The notes under the pieces were generated by a model, which ran no database searches, was not told the DNA's origin, and saw nothing but the letters and a program-made list of their open reading frames with translations. Below, one piece after another: positions 1 to 10,540 of a stretch of 64,000 bases of DNA; position 1 is the first letter of the stretch, and each line of letters opens with the position of its first letter. The translations under genes and the position numbers were made by a program. Source of the DNA: Epiperipatus broadwayi (taxonomy: Eukaryota; Onychophora; Udeonychophora; Euonychophora; Peripatidae); the NCBI GenBank assembly GCA_028023455.1, contig JAQFVV010012509.1:2606001-2670000 (forward strand), given 5' to 3'.

Positions 1-1424
1 CCTACGCACCTAGCAACAACTTTTCAATCCTTTATACTATAAATACTAATAGTTTGAAGTTTTAAACTCAAGTTAAATCATGATTATATAAATCTAATAT
101 CAGGACTGTTTCAGAATTTAGGATTTTATTGAGTTTTATAAACTAATAAAAGGTGGCTAGTAAATACACTAGTTCCAGTTTTGAATCCTAATCCCTATTG
201 ACAAAGGCTAAAGCCAAAAACTGGTTTGGGGATATTATAGTAATATATCACATAATGTTCATTGATTATTCAAGCTTTGAGAGTAAATAAATCTACGGTA
301 CAATGAAGAAATCTGTTCTTAGAAAGCATAATATGTGATATTGTTGTTGGTATTAATATTCCTAACTAAAAAATAGAATGGGTCTAAAGTTAAAATAAAA
401 TGGGTCTTTAAAATATATAAAACTAATTTGGTATCAAATCTACATCAATATGCACTAAACCAATTTAAATAATTATGAGAAATAAATGATTGACACTATT
501 TATAATTTAAAAAATAATTTGGTTTCAAAATGAACCATTTTTGATATGAATTCAACTTGACAATTTCTATTCAATAAGAACATTGACGACTAATATATTT
601 GGATGAAAAGACATCATATTTGGACAAAATGTGATATTGTGTGTCACTTGCTGGGGAAAATACCTCATTATGTCAAACATAATCATAAAATTTAATTCCA
701 GTTTTATAACAATACAATAAATCATAAAAAGTTATATAATTATTAAAAAATAATTGTCAAATATTACAATCTTGGGTAATTTAGTTGAAAATAATATAAA
801 ATGAAATTATAATGCTATTTATTGCCAGTAATGTTTGATTCTTTTTTAAAAAAATAAGACTTAGTAGGTTTATATTTTAATAAATTATGCAAATTCATAT
901 TATTTATTAAGAAATTATTAATAAATTAGGGTGTTATTATTTTCTAATACTTTTTACAAAATTATTCAAATTTGTATTATTTGACAATATTATTTTTAAA
1001 AAAATTATGCAACTTTTTATACTATCCATTAAATTTTACAATTACGATGCCGTTAGTATATAATGATCTTTTAAAAAAAATTACATATTCACATTAGTTT
1101 ATATAAAATCCCTATTGCCTCCTTTACTTTAAAAATATTAACTTTATTGATTACCATCTTTAGTGTGGCCTGGTGGCTCTAAATAGTACGTAAAACTTGC
1201 ATTATTAAATAAAATATCTATGCAATCAGTATTGTAAATGGTAATATTATTTATAGTATCTGATAAGGCATATTTATAAAATTAAATGTTTAAAGCACTC
1301 CACTAAGTATACAATTTCTATTATATGCTATCCAAGGAAAAATATAAAGAAACAAAAATGTAAACAACAAAAAAGACTCCATTAAAATTCGCAAATTTTA
1401 TATTTGAGCAGTAATTTTTTTTTG
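1..1424. other. AT-rich intron sequence, no feature seen
   Basis: Low-complexity AT-rich DNA with short homopolymer runs. I saw no coding frame, repeat pair or RNA structure that I could support. Confidence 0.6.
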
Positions 1425-2640
1425 CTCTGAGTGGCAGCCTTATCTTTGTACTTGGATTCAATTATATAGGTCAATCTTAAGTATCTTGGATCAAGAGCGT
1501 GAAGATTTTTTATTCTTCATTTTACTTCCATTTTCTTTGTAACACATATTACCACTCACAAAATTTTAATATTTACTGCATGTTAATATTCAGAGATGTT
1601 AGAATAAATGTAATTGACTAATAAGATTTACTAGAGCAGTTTCAAACTGTAATTTTAAACAGAAGGTAATTATTACATACACGCTGTACTGCTATATTAA
1701 ATCAATGTTGTTTTTGTAGAATGTGAGGAAACTCTCGATTCAAGGCACAAGATAGAGACTTTGAAACAATAAGAGCAGCCATCTTATCTTTGTACATAAA
1801 TTAAATTATATAGGCCAATCTCATTCCAAGATATTTAAGATTGGCTTATATAATTGAGTTTAAGTACAAAGATAAGACGGTGCTCTTATCGTTTCAAAGT
1901 CTCTATCTTGTGCCTTGGATCAAGAGGTTCCTCTCACATTCAATAAAAACGTTAATTTACTATAACAGTACAGTGCATGTATAAAGGGCTGATTATCTTT
2001 TGTTTAAAATTAAAGTTTGAAACTGCACTAGTAAATCTATTAACCAATTACATTAATTCTAACTTCTCTGAATATTAACACGTAATAAATATTAAAATTT
2101 TGTAAGTGTTATTATGCATAATAAAGAAAATGGAAGTAAAGTGAAGAATATAAAATCTTCATGCTCTCATTCCAAGGTATGCCACTTGTGCCTTGGATTG
2201 AGTTTCCTCACATTCAGCAAAAAAAAAAAAAGTTGATTTAATACAACACTACAGTGCATGTGTAAAGGGTTGATTACCTTCTGTTTAAAATTAGTATGAA
2301 ATTGCGCTGGTAAATTTATTAGTCAATTAAGTTAATTCTAACATCTCTGAATATTAACATGCAGTAAATACTACAATTTTCACAGGTGTTAATACATGTA
2401 ATAAAGAAAATGCAAGTGAATAATATAAAATCTTCATGCCCTCATTCCAAGATACTTAAGATTGGACCGTATACTTGCATTTTAAGAAGGCCTCTTATCT
2501 TTTCAAAGCTCTATCTAGTATTTTGGATCGAGAGATTCCTCACATTTAACAAAAACAAAGTTGATTTAATATAATAGTACATAGAATATGTAAAGGGTTG
2601 ATTACCATCTGTTTAAAATTATTCATATAGTATACAAACA
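1425..2640. repeat. Inverted repeat followed by tandem direct copies
   Basis: About 1425-1830 is repeated in reverse complement at about 1833-2180, so the first 750 bp would fold back on itself with almost no spacer. The second arm is then followed by a direct partial copy: the block starting TGCCTTGGAT at about 1911 recurs near 2189, about 278 bp on. A third, more divergent start occurs near 2520. Shared landmarks include ACAGTGCATG, TCTCTGAATATTAACA and TAAAATCTTCATGC. The inverted-then-direct layout resembles the hammerhead elements elsewhere in the window, but I found no hammerhead core here. Class unknown. Confidence 0.75.
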
Positions 2641-2999
2641 TGGATAGGCTAATCACCAACATATGTCAGCCAGCATGGTGAGTTTATTGCACTTTCACCT
2701 TTGAGTTTAAGATCAAGAATCATCATGGTCTTTCTTCTCAGCTGCTGATAATTCTTAACTGAACTATTAGTTGAGTTTTCTTGATAGCAGCATAAATGTA
2801 GGCGTGTAAAAGAACTTTTTTTTTAAGTAGATATTTACAATTATGACACACAAAACTAAATTATGATCCTTATTCACAAGAAACTGTATCAACCAAGGCA
2901 GCTGGGAATGAAGGAGGAGGATATTAACAATCACAATTCCAAATTCAGCTGCCATTTAATGATGAACTTTTATTTAAAAATTTACAATTGCAGATCAAT
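2641..2999. other. Unassigned sequence upstream of the LINE
   Basis: Mixed-composition DNA between the inverted repeat and the first recognisable LINE codons. It may include eroded 5' LINE sequence. No feature can be supported. Confidence 0.4.
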
Positions 3000-3435
3000 T
3001 TCAAGTGAAGGAAGATTGCAAGAATTGGTAAAAGAATTGTTTAATATTAAATAAAACATTATCGAACCTTGTGAAGTTAGAAGAAAATATGAAGAGATAA
3101 CTGATTTAAAAAGTGGTCATGTAGTGTACTATAAAGATACAAATGTTGGAAACACAAATAGAGTAGGATTCACTATAAACAAAAAGTGGAAGACAAACGT
3201 TGTGAAGATTGATGGTGTATCAGACAGTGGTAGTTATTCAAACTTAATGATAGATACTAAATTCAAATAATTGTTTTATGCCCCAACAAGTTCTCATCAT
3301 AATGAAGAAGCATAAGATTTTTATATTACAAAAAAAAAAAATCAAGTCAAATGTCACATAACCTAATTTAATAAAGCTTGGGTTTACAAATGTTATATAT
3401 AGAGCTCGCAAAATAATCTCTTAACAAGCTTTGTA

Positions 3436-3498
3436 GAATACCTCTAACCTCAGACCAGTTTCTGCTACTGGCATTCTCAGTGATGTGCTAGGATATTC
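3436..3498 (-). ncRNA. Hammerhead ribozyme motif, family 2, inverted copy
   Basis: Minus-strand reading: distal stem I (GAATATCC), TCA, core CTGAGAA in place of CTGANGA, stem II TGC-CAGTA-GCA, GAAAC, a two-base loop, GTC cleavage site, then TGAGG and distal GGTATTC. One core base is changed, so activity is doubtful. Layout is the short-stem-III type I form typical of Penelope-associated hammerheads. Confidence 0.65.
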
Positions 3499-3771
3499 AA
3501 TCATTAGATTAAAAATACCAGGAGAAGCCCAGCACTTTATCTAATGTATAACTCTTAAGTAGAAACTCTGAAATTTTCAGACATCCATATGTCTTCCAAT
3601 CCAGCTATCTAATTTAAATAGCCATATGGGACTGAACTAAGTTCAGATGCACCATATATTAATAGCCATCATAGCAAAAAATAAAATTACAAAAAAATCA
3701 GTCAGATGTCACATATATAACATTTGTCTATAAAGTGCTGGGTTTGTCCTCGTATTTTTAATCTAATGATT

Positions 3772-3834
3772 GAATATCCTAGCAATTAATTGAGGATACC
3801 AGTAGCAGAAATCGGTCTGAGGTTGGGGGTATTC
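3772..3834 (+). ncRNA. Hammerhead ribozyme motif, family 2, first direct copy (decayed)
   Basis: Distal stem I GAATATCC and GGTATTC is kept, and GAAATCGGTC retains the second half of the core. The first half reads ATTGAGGA instead of CTGAGGA, and stem II has a changed base (TAC against GCA). Probably inactive. Confidence 0.55.
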
Positions 3835-4136
3835 TACAAAGCTTGTTAAGAGTTTGTTTTGCGAGTTCTATATATAACATTTGTAAACACAAGCTTTATT
3901 GAATTAGGTCATGTGACATCTGACTTGATTTTTTCCTATGATGGCTTTGGCGATTTTATATTGCTAAAGCTATTAATATATGGTGCATCTGAACTTAGTT
4001 CAGTCCCATATGGCTATTTAAGTTAGATAGCTGGATTGGAAGACATATGGATGTCTGAAAATTTCAGAGTTTCTACTTAATAGTTATACATTAGATAAAG
4101 TGCTGGGCTTGTCCTGGCATTTTTAATCTAATGATT

Positions 4137-4199
4137 GAATATCCTAGCACCTCACTGAGGATGCCAGTAGCAAAAACAGGTCTGAGGTTGGGGGTATTC
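4137..4199 (+). ncRNA. Hammerhead ribozyme motif, family 2, second direct copy
   Basis: Core CTGAGGA, stem II TGC-CAGTA-GCA, then AAAAC (G of the GAAA changed), short stem III and GTC cleavage site. Stem I pairs as CTCA with TGAG next to the core and GAATATCC with GGTATTC distally. It lies exactly 365 bp after the previous copy. Confidence 0.65.
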
Positions 4200-5118
4200 T
4201 ACAAAGCTTGTTAAGAGTTTGTTTTGCGAGCTCTCTATATAAGATTTTTATATGGATGCACAAATTTTTTTTTGATCAGACCAAACAACATTTTAAAATT
4301 GTTTTGGGACCCTTTAATGCTAGAATTAGTAAACAAAAGTGTTGTCAATAAATTTGGTTGTAGTCATAGAAATGAGAGAGGTTATAGACTTGTGGAGTTG
4401 GCAGAAAAAGAAAAACTTTATATTATGAATTCTTTCTTTGATAAAAATGCTACACAGAAATTGACAGAGAACCATCCAATTGAAACTACACCAGAATTGG
4501 ATCATAGTTTGACTAATAGAAAATGTATATTTTGAGACACAAAGAGAGTGATCATCGATTAGTGAGACGTAACACATATGTTAATGTAAAACTAAAGACA
4601 AAAATCATTAAGAAAAACAGTATTCACAATTGTCATTTCTAACTTTCAGAAACAACCCAATGAATTTAAATTAGAATTTGAAAATTGTTTTCAAATATTA
4701 ACAAATTTGAAAAATGATTCAGATTTGAACAAAATCATTATGAATATAATAAATGTACTTTTAAAAACTGCAACAAGGATAGCTGGGACAAAAAGTAACA
4801 ATTGACCAGTAATATTTCTACTGGGTCAAAACAATTTATGAAGAAAAGAAGGAATATAAAAAATTATGCATTAAGGATTGAATGTCTAAAATATTATAAA
4901 ATGGTGCAAAAAAGTCAATAACAATATAAGAAAATATAAATGTGAATTAGCAAGAAAAGCTATAGAAGAGAAAAGTCTTAAAAGTATAAAACAGTATCTT
5001 AATATCGATAGAAAACTTATTTTAGCAATAAGAAAAAAAGATGGAATTATTATTAAAAAGAGAGAGAACATTATAAAATGTGTAGAAGAATTCTATCAAG
5101 AATTATATAACAATAAAG

Positions 5119-5316
5119 AACAAAAAAAAAAGAACTCCTACAAGTATTATATCTTCTGAATGGTTATTATTTTAAATGAAGAAGTGAGACAGGCAATTAA
5201 ATCTATTAAGATATTATATAGAAATGAAGAACAAGAGAAAGTATCTCCTATAAGTACTTTATCTTCTGAATGGCTAAGGTTTTAAATGAAGAAGAGAGAC
5301 ATGCAATTAAATCTAT
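5119..5316 (+). repeat. Direct duplication inside the RTE LINE
   Basis: A stretch of about 90 bp with TATCTTCTGAATGG and GGCAATTAAATCTAT-like landmarks appears twice, starting near 5119 and 5225. It lies in the region linking the endonuclease to the RT and breaks the frame. Confidence 0.6.
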
Positions 5317-6236
5317 GAAGAAGGGAGCAACTCCTGATAATGATGGAATTACAATCAATATCTTAAAAGAAACAAGTGAAGAAATATAATTTTTTTTGGC
5401 AAAGTTATATACCAAATGTTTAAATGATAAATGCCAAATGATTAGAAGAAAAAAGATGATAAAAAAGATATTAGAAATTAGAGGCCTATCAATCTTTTAT
5501 CAGTTCTTTACCAAAATAATTAAAATTCATCTACAGTGAACTTTGGATTTTATTCAACCAAAAGAGCAAGCTGAATTTAAGTGACTTTAGTGCAGTGGAT
5601 CATATAGAAGTATTAAAAAAAGTTATAAAAAGGACCAATAATAAGATTTGCCATTATGCTTTGGATTTGTAGACTATGAAAAGGTACTTGATTCTTTTAA
5701 GCATTTCTTCAATGATTAAAGCATTGGATCATCAAGATATAGATCTAGGATATTATCATATTCTGAAAAATATTTACAAAAATGCAAGAGCAACTACTAG
5801 ATTAAATAATGATACTAAAAGTTTAACTTTGAGAAGGATGTATGACAGGGTATCTCGAAATCTCTTTATTTTGTGGATTAAAATGGGAAGCTAAGGATGT
5901 AAAAGTAAATGAACATTATTTAAGTAATCCATGTTTTAGAAATAATATAAATGTTTTTGCAAATAATTTTTCAGAGCTTCAGAAAATGTTGTAAGATTTA
6001 TCAGAAGAAAGTAGGACTAAAGATAAATGTTAAAAAGACTAAAGCAATGTTCAACAGATTTTCATAACAAAAGAAAATAAAGATTGATAATGACGAATTA
6101 AAAGAAGTTAACAACAACAAATATTTTGGTCAGATTATTACTATAGATGGAAACATAATGGAGAAATTAATCATAGAATTAAACTTGATTGTTGTGCTTA
6201 TAATAAAAATAATTTACTATTGCTAGAAGAAATGAT

Positions 6237-6350
6237 CACATGATCACTATCTTCTATGCTTGCTCATAACTGTTGTTATAATAGGCATCCATTGATTACT
6301 CTGTCTTGCTTAGAGTGGCACTACTGTATGGAGAGACTTTTTACCTATTA
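6237..6350. mobile_element. Short family 1 hammerhead-element fragment in the RTE LINE
   Basis: A 114-bp insertion with a perfect 13-bp target duplication, TAGAAGAAATGAT, at 6224-6236 and 6351-6363. It contains the family 1 terminal sequences (CACTACTGTATGGAGAG and ATGATCACTATCTTCTATGC in opposite senses) but no ribozyme core. Removing it restores the LINE frame (ARRND-DRRTIK). Confidence 0.75.
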
Positions 6351-6644
6351 TAGAAGAAATGATGATAGACGGACAATTAAAAGCTTAAACTGGATTCCAT
6401 GAGTGTAAAAGACCTAAAAAGAGACCACATGCGAGATACTTAAATGAAAATAAGGAAGTATGCTGAGTGAATTGGAGAAGAGAGACTAAAGATTGGAGAA
6501 ATTAGATTGAATTTGGAGGGAAACTTCATCATGCATTGGATCGACAATTGAAAATGATGATGATACAATGTTTTCCTCAATTTTATTAATAATTATATTT
6601 TTATTAAATACAAGTATATTATCTATACTGAACTTAATGTAATT

Positions 6645-6838
6645 AGAGCAGATTTGAACTCTGAAAGATCCTTGCAACTATCCACTCCATCTTATGCAAC
6701 CAAAACACATGACCACGTACATGTGAAAAAGATTCCAATATACATATTACATAGAGAACCAGTACTCATCAGTTGGTCCAGATTATCATCTCCCACACAC
6801 ATGTATAATAAGTACTCAGTTTATTAAAATTTGAAGTT
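6645..6838 (-). mobile_element. SINE-like element with hammerhead and tRNA-like part (family 3), minus copy
   Basis: Minus-strand reading gives a hammerhead-like block (6731-6788, core CTGATGA with stem I ACCAA/TTGG) and then a tRNA-like region with GATGGAGTGG and a B-box-like GAGTTCAAATC at 6651-6661. The GAAA of the ribozyme is mutated to TAATA. It sits almost end to end with an oppositely oriented copy starting near 6850. Confidence 0.65.
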
Positions 6839-6849
6839 TTGAAATTTTA

Positions 6850-7045
6850 CTATAAAGTGAGCAATGATTATATGTACACGTGGGAGAGGAGGAAGATCTG
6901 GACTAACTGTTGAGTGGTAATTCAGCACAAAATATGTATAATTGAGATCATTTATCTTTTTCATATGTATGTGGTCATGTATATTAGTTGTATAAGATGG
7001 AATGGATAGTTGTAGAAAGCTTGAAAGTCTGAGCTCAAATCCCTC
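6850..7045 (+). mobile_element. SINE-like element with hammerhead and tRNA-like part (family 3), plus copy
   Basis: Plus-strand copy: hammerhead block at 6891-6950 (CTGTTGA core variant, stem II GTGGT...AGCAC, AAAATATGTATA) and tRNA-like part ending in a B box GAGCTCAAATCCC at 7031-7043. With the minus copy it makes an inverted pair of about 400 bp. Confidence 0.65.
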
Positions 7046-7957
7046 AAAATTTTGTTTATACATAAATATAAAAAAGCGTTTGTACTATATATATTATAAC
7101 GGAAATGGTTATTCGTACGGTTGCTTGATTTGATTTAAATCTTTAATACTTTCAATTATATTTTAGACTTATTTATTATACCTTATTTTTTTCACAACTT
7201 TGATTCTTCCTTTCATTTATTTATTTATTATACATTTATTTTTTACAACTTTACTTATTCTTATTTCTTATTTGTTTACTAACAGTTTTGCTAACCGAAA
7301 TACCCCGGCTTAGCTTCCAACTGTAATGGATTGTTTATTTATTTAACCATCGCCGTTACAATACAAGCAGAGAGCTAATACAGATACAAATTTAACTTCA
7401 TATCTATACCCTTGACTGAACCCCAAGGCAATCCATACATATTATCTTGGCGTTATTTTTCCCAGCCAAGAACTCTTGGCTGCTGAACAGAGCAAACTAT
7501 TTCAAAGAAATTTAACGAATGTCCAGCGCTTGCTATTTATTTTTATACAATTGGGAATTCGCACGAACAAGCAGCACATGAATACTTTTAAAAAAAATCA
7601 GCATTACCCTTTAATTACTAATTACAGTTTCCTTCCTGTCATAGCTTGGTGATAGGAGAATAAAGCAAGGACATGAAATTTAATGATAAATATGTTTAAT
7701 ACTAATACTCACACTTGATATAAAAAAAATACATTATAATAATAATAACAAAAAACATACTTATAAATACATGGTTATAATAACATATGAAAACAGATCA
7801 AATATTAAAGTTCTTAAAGTCCTGTAGATAGAGATCTATTTTATCAAATTATTAATTGCGTATTTAGTTATGACTAGTAAACAGATTAAAATGCATGCAT
7901 GCTTTTACCTAGGCTTTGTTGTAATTGTCCCATGGGTATTTCTTCCGAGAACTCTTG
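7046..7957. other. Unassigned, less AT-rich intron sequence
   Basis: No coding frame or repeat could be assigned. GC is visibly higher around 7300-7560 than in the rest of the window. Confidence 0.4.
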
Positions 7958-8086
7958 ATTAACCTCCTCAGTTTGTGGGGTTATTTTCGTTCCAGTTTTG
8001 CTTGTTGATTCCTTAGGTTCTCCATTAACTTCCTCAGTTTGTGGGGTTATTTTCATCCAGTTTGCTGGTTGATTCTTTAGGTTGAG
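7958..8086 (-). repeat. 66-bp coding-like tandem repeat, two copies
   Basis: Two adjacent copies (7958-8023 and 8024-8086) share ATAACCCCACAAACTGAGGA and GAATCAAC on the minus strand. The second copy read gives the peptide ESTSKTGTKITPQTEEVN. The first copy differs by two missing bases, so the frame shifts between copies. The open frame on the minus strand runs 8092-7886 and is rich in Thr, Glu, Lys and Gln. A TTCTGTAG sits just upstream and a GTAAAA just after SLG. It could be a decaying exon of the host gene or a repeat scrap. I do not recognise the peptide. Confidence 0.5.
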
Positions 8087-9040
8087 TTTCAATTGATAGC
8101 TACAGAAGCGGCGGTCCCTCTAGCAGGTCAGGCAAAGATCTTACATTGCGAGTCAGTGATGAGACGGCTTGAATCCGAACCCACGTCCCTTTAACGCCAC
8201 TAGCCACGCACTTCTTCCATTTTCCTTTAGCTGTTGCTTCTCTAAAGTCTCTACTAGCAATGCCAGATAATAATTGTCATTTTCTTAATCTCTTTCTTAG
8301 TTCGTTGTTTTTAAAATTTTTAATTAAGACTTAGATTTCCAACCAATTCTTATCATTATGTTTCTTTATTTAATTAGTGGCCGGAATGTAAGTCCCAATT
8401 AATTTAACAGATCAGGCAAAGATCTTCCGTTGATAACATTTCTTTTTGTCCGTGGAATTTAATTTGTCCAACAGACTTTCACACCTACGGCCATATTGTT
8501 TCTTTTTATATATCACATATTACATTTATTTTATTTAAAGTTTACAATTCATTCATTTTTTTCTTTCACATTTACGTTTTACATTTATTTTAATTTGTTA
8601 TAATATATTTTTTAAAAGAGAGAAGAAACGCATTTTTTTTTATGCATCCACTTCCCCTCTCCCACAATAAACAAAAATAATTTCTAGCATTTGACTTATA
8701 AGAGAGAAAGAGACACATTTCTTTATTTATGCAGCCCCCCCTCCCCTTCTCTTACTATTACAAAATCCACAGTAATTTGACATTAGAATTTCAATTTTTC
8801 TTTTCCTTCCTTTTTTTTTTTTAAAAAAAATTTATTAGCTAATTTATTTCACCTTTATTATTTTATTAATAAATATATATGTGTGTCGACGACTTTACGT
8901 GGTCGTCACAATATGTATCTATTGAAAAGTGTGGTGCACTTACAATTCAGCACAAAATATTCTATTCTAATCAATGTATGCAAGAGGTTCCAATGTATTG
9001 AAGCTGTGCATATATATATAAATATATATGCTGGCTTCAC
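8087..9040. other. Unassigned stretch with a short direct repeat and a tRNA-like scrap
   Basis: CAGGCAAAGATCTT occurs at about 8126 and again at about 8414. The minus-strand segment around 8210-8165 has GGGTTCGGATTC, a B-box-like match next to TGGCTAGTGGCG, but no full tRNA fold. Otherwise AT-rich, with homopolymer runs near 8630 and 8815. Confidence 0.35.
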
Positions 9041-9087
9041 CATTCACTGTGGACTAACTAAGACCCTAAGTCCAACCACAGTGAATG
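9041..9087. repeat. Perfect-arm hairpin, 12-bp stem
   Basis: CATTCACTGTGG at 9041-9052 is the exact reverse complement of CCACAGTGAATG at 9076-9087. The 23-base interior contains a second short pair (ACT/AGT side). No poly-T follows, so it is not a bacterial-type terminator. Confidence 0.6.
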
Positions 9088-9381
9088 TATGTTTCTTTTT
9101 CAAACTAAATTTATCGTTTTCTCAAATAGTTGCCTAAATTAAAAGATTTAATAAAATAAAATATAGAAAGTTAAAATTATAATTGCAATTATTTTTAAAA
9201 TATATTTGGTAGAATTCGATGAATTTCTTAATTAAATAGAATCCATTAAGAAAAGGAATTTAATCAGTAAAACATTTTTCTGAATTAGATAAAAATAGAT
9301 AACAGGAAAAATTTGAAACAACGGGCATGATTCGCTACTAATTAGCAGATTAAAAACATAATGGGAAAAGAGTATAAATAA

Positions 9382-9495
9382 AGAACTTTTCTTTTGTTCT
9401 TGGTCTTATGCTTGCTGGTAACCTGTGCTGAAGGTCAGAGAGAAATCTTAAGAATTTTGTTGGAAGAAATTTTGCTGAAAGATTGGACAATATAG
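9382..9495 (+). other. Short frame resembling a secreted-peptide leader, no usable start
   Basis: A 37-codon frame after an in-frame stop at 9379-9381 reads a hydrophobic run (FLLFLVLCLLVTCA) and then a short amphipathic tail ending at TAG (9493-9495). The composition is like a signal peptide with a tiny mature part. There is no ATG in the open segment; the in-frame ATG at 9361 is cut off by the stop. It could be an exon joined to an upstream start, a dead copy, or chance. I do not assign it to any family. Confidence 0.2.
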
Positions 9496-9519
9496 CGAAC
9501 TCTTGCTTGCTGTACTTAC

Positions 9520-9746
9520 TTCAAGCTGCACTCTATTCTTTCAGCATATAAATAAAAAAAATCCAGAAATGTGTTGCTCTGCAAAAATGCAGGGGTAACT
9601 TCTTTGCCTTCGCTCTCCTGAGCTGTTCCTGAGGTCGGAGTCGTAATCATGTAAGCCAGCCAGAGAACAAAAGTATCTGCCCTGTATCCGTGAAAAAAAT
9701 CTGCCCTCAAAAACATGGAAAAACAAATTTGAAGAACCGAGAAGAC
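9520..9746 (-). other. Exon-like open frame with good splice signals
   Basis: On the minus strand a TTTCCCCGCAG acceptor (AG at 9748-9747) precedes 227 nt of open frame, followed by a consensus GTAAGT donor (9519-9514). The peptide runs VFSVLQICFSM and later GTAQESEGKEV; I do not recognise it. Composition is richer in GC than the flanks. The strand matches NCoR, but no known NCoR segment fits, so it may be a cassette exon, an eroded repeat or chance. Confidence 0.25.
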
Positions 9747-9789
9747 CTGCGGGGAAACATCAAATGAACTCATTTTGACCCACCCATCT

Positions 9790-10540
9790 AGTTACCGGTA
9801 ACGTTCCCATAAATTATTAAAATATCTTTGTAATTTGCAAATTCAATGTATATTTATGCTTTTCTATATATATCTGTTTTTTTAAATCTATGTATTCGAG
9901 TCTTGTGAAATTATATTTCATTAATTGCTTTCTTTTTTTCTTTAAATACTTTAATGGGTGGTAGGGTTATTACATATAATGGCGGGCGGTAATTCTTATT
10001 AATTTAATTGAAAAATGCTTCGTTTAACTTTCCACCATTATACTCCCGTAATCAAGTTATTTATTTTATATAAATATTTATTTAGAAATAAAAGGAAGCA
10101 AATCATAGAAAGTGAAAAACTCTATTTTAAAATCAAGATTTAAATTGCTAGATTTTCTATTATAAAACTTTCCAAACTTTAACTTAGTTTTTTTTATATA
10201 CATATAAAAGAAAGATCTTTATCAAATGCCAGTATATTTTAGTCAATGAAGGGTTACAAATTTAAAGTTATATTTTAAAAAGCGTGAAATAAAACGTTCG
10301 CATTTATATTTTAGTACTAAGAGAGAGTACATTTTGACAATATGTATTAAAAAATTATTAAATAGCATTGGCTTAGTGGTGAATGGGTTAAATTTCAACT
10401 AAATAAATAAAATATCCGCCCACTTGTTCTTTTTATTAATTCAAATTTTATAAAGGTGAAGTTACTATTTTTCTGCGGATTTTCAGTGATAGTTGAGCTT
10501 TCCTAAGATATATATTTTGCAGAGGGTTTTTTTTTTTTAA
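9790..10540. other. AT-rich, no feature seen
   Basis: No open frame, repeat pair or RNA structure could be supported. Confidence 0.5.

Larger units (their letters stand above)
3327..4238. mobile_element. Retrozyme-like hammerhead element (family 2) inserted in the RTE LINE
   Basis: A 912-bp insertion flanked by a perfect 15-bp target duplication, ATAAGATTTTTATAT, at 3312-3326 and 4239-4253. Removing it restores the LINE reading frame. Its right half is a tandem dimer with a unit of 365 bp; for example GCGAG at 3861 recurs at 4226. The left part, about 3330-3710, is an inverted copy of the same unit and starts with an A-rich run. Each unit carries a hammerhead-like motif. A dimer of ribozyme units plus an inverted partial copy and a target duplication is the pattern known for retrozymes and Penelope-like elements. 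It has no coding capacity. Confidence 0.8.
3000..6480 (+). mobile_element. Degenerate RTE-type LINE (endonuclease + reverse transcriptase)
   Basis: Plus-strand translation in shifting frames gives an ordered RTE-like protein. The APE endonuclease start has SEVRR-like EVRRKYEEIT and VGFTINKKWK at 3080-3200. The endonuclease end has NERGYRLVELAEKEKLYI at 4370-4420. A linker follows with IIKCVEEFYQELYNN near 5075-5115. The RT has TPDNDGITINILKE near 5330, EQAEF near 5560, a decayed VDYEKAF block near 5670 and LKNIYKNARATTRL near 5765-5805. The C-terminal tail resembles WIPRECKRPKGRP at about 6395-6440. Stops and frameshifts are frequent, so it is dead. Two younger elements interrupt it, at 3327-4238 and 6237-6350, and there is an internal direct duplication at 5119-5316. 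Clade assignment (RTE/BovB-like) is from remembered motif order. Confidence 0.8.

Noticed and set aside
1425-2640. Hammerhead ribozymes in the inverted/tandem repeat
   Set aside because: No CTGANGA followed by GAAA at the right spacing on either strand.
8883-9137. Plus-strand frame of 84 codons considered as a gene
   Set aside because: It is built across a TA run and a hairpin, has no promoter or splice context, and its peptide looks random.
9520-9746. Calling this frame a confirmed NCoR exon
   Set aside because: The peptide matches no NCoR segment I know, so it stays a candidate only.
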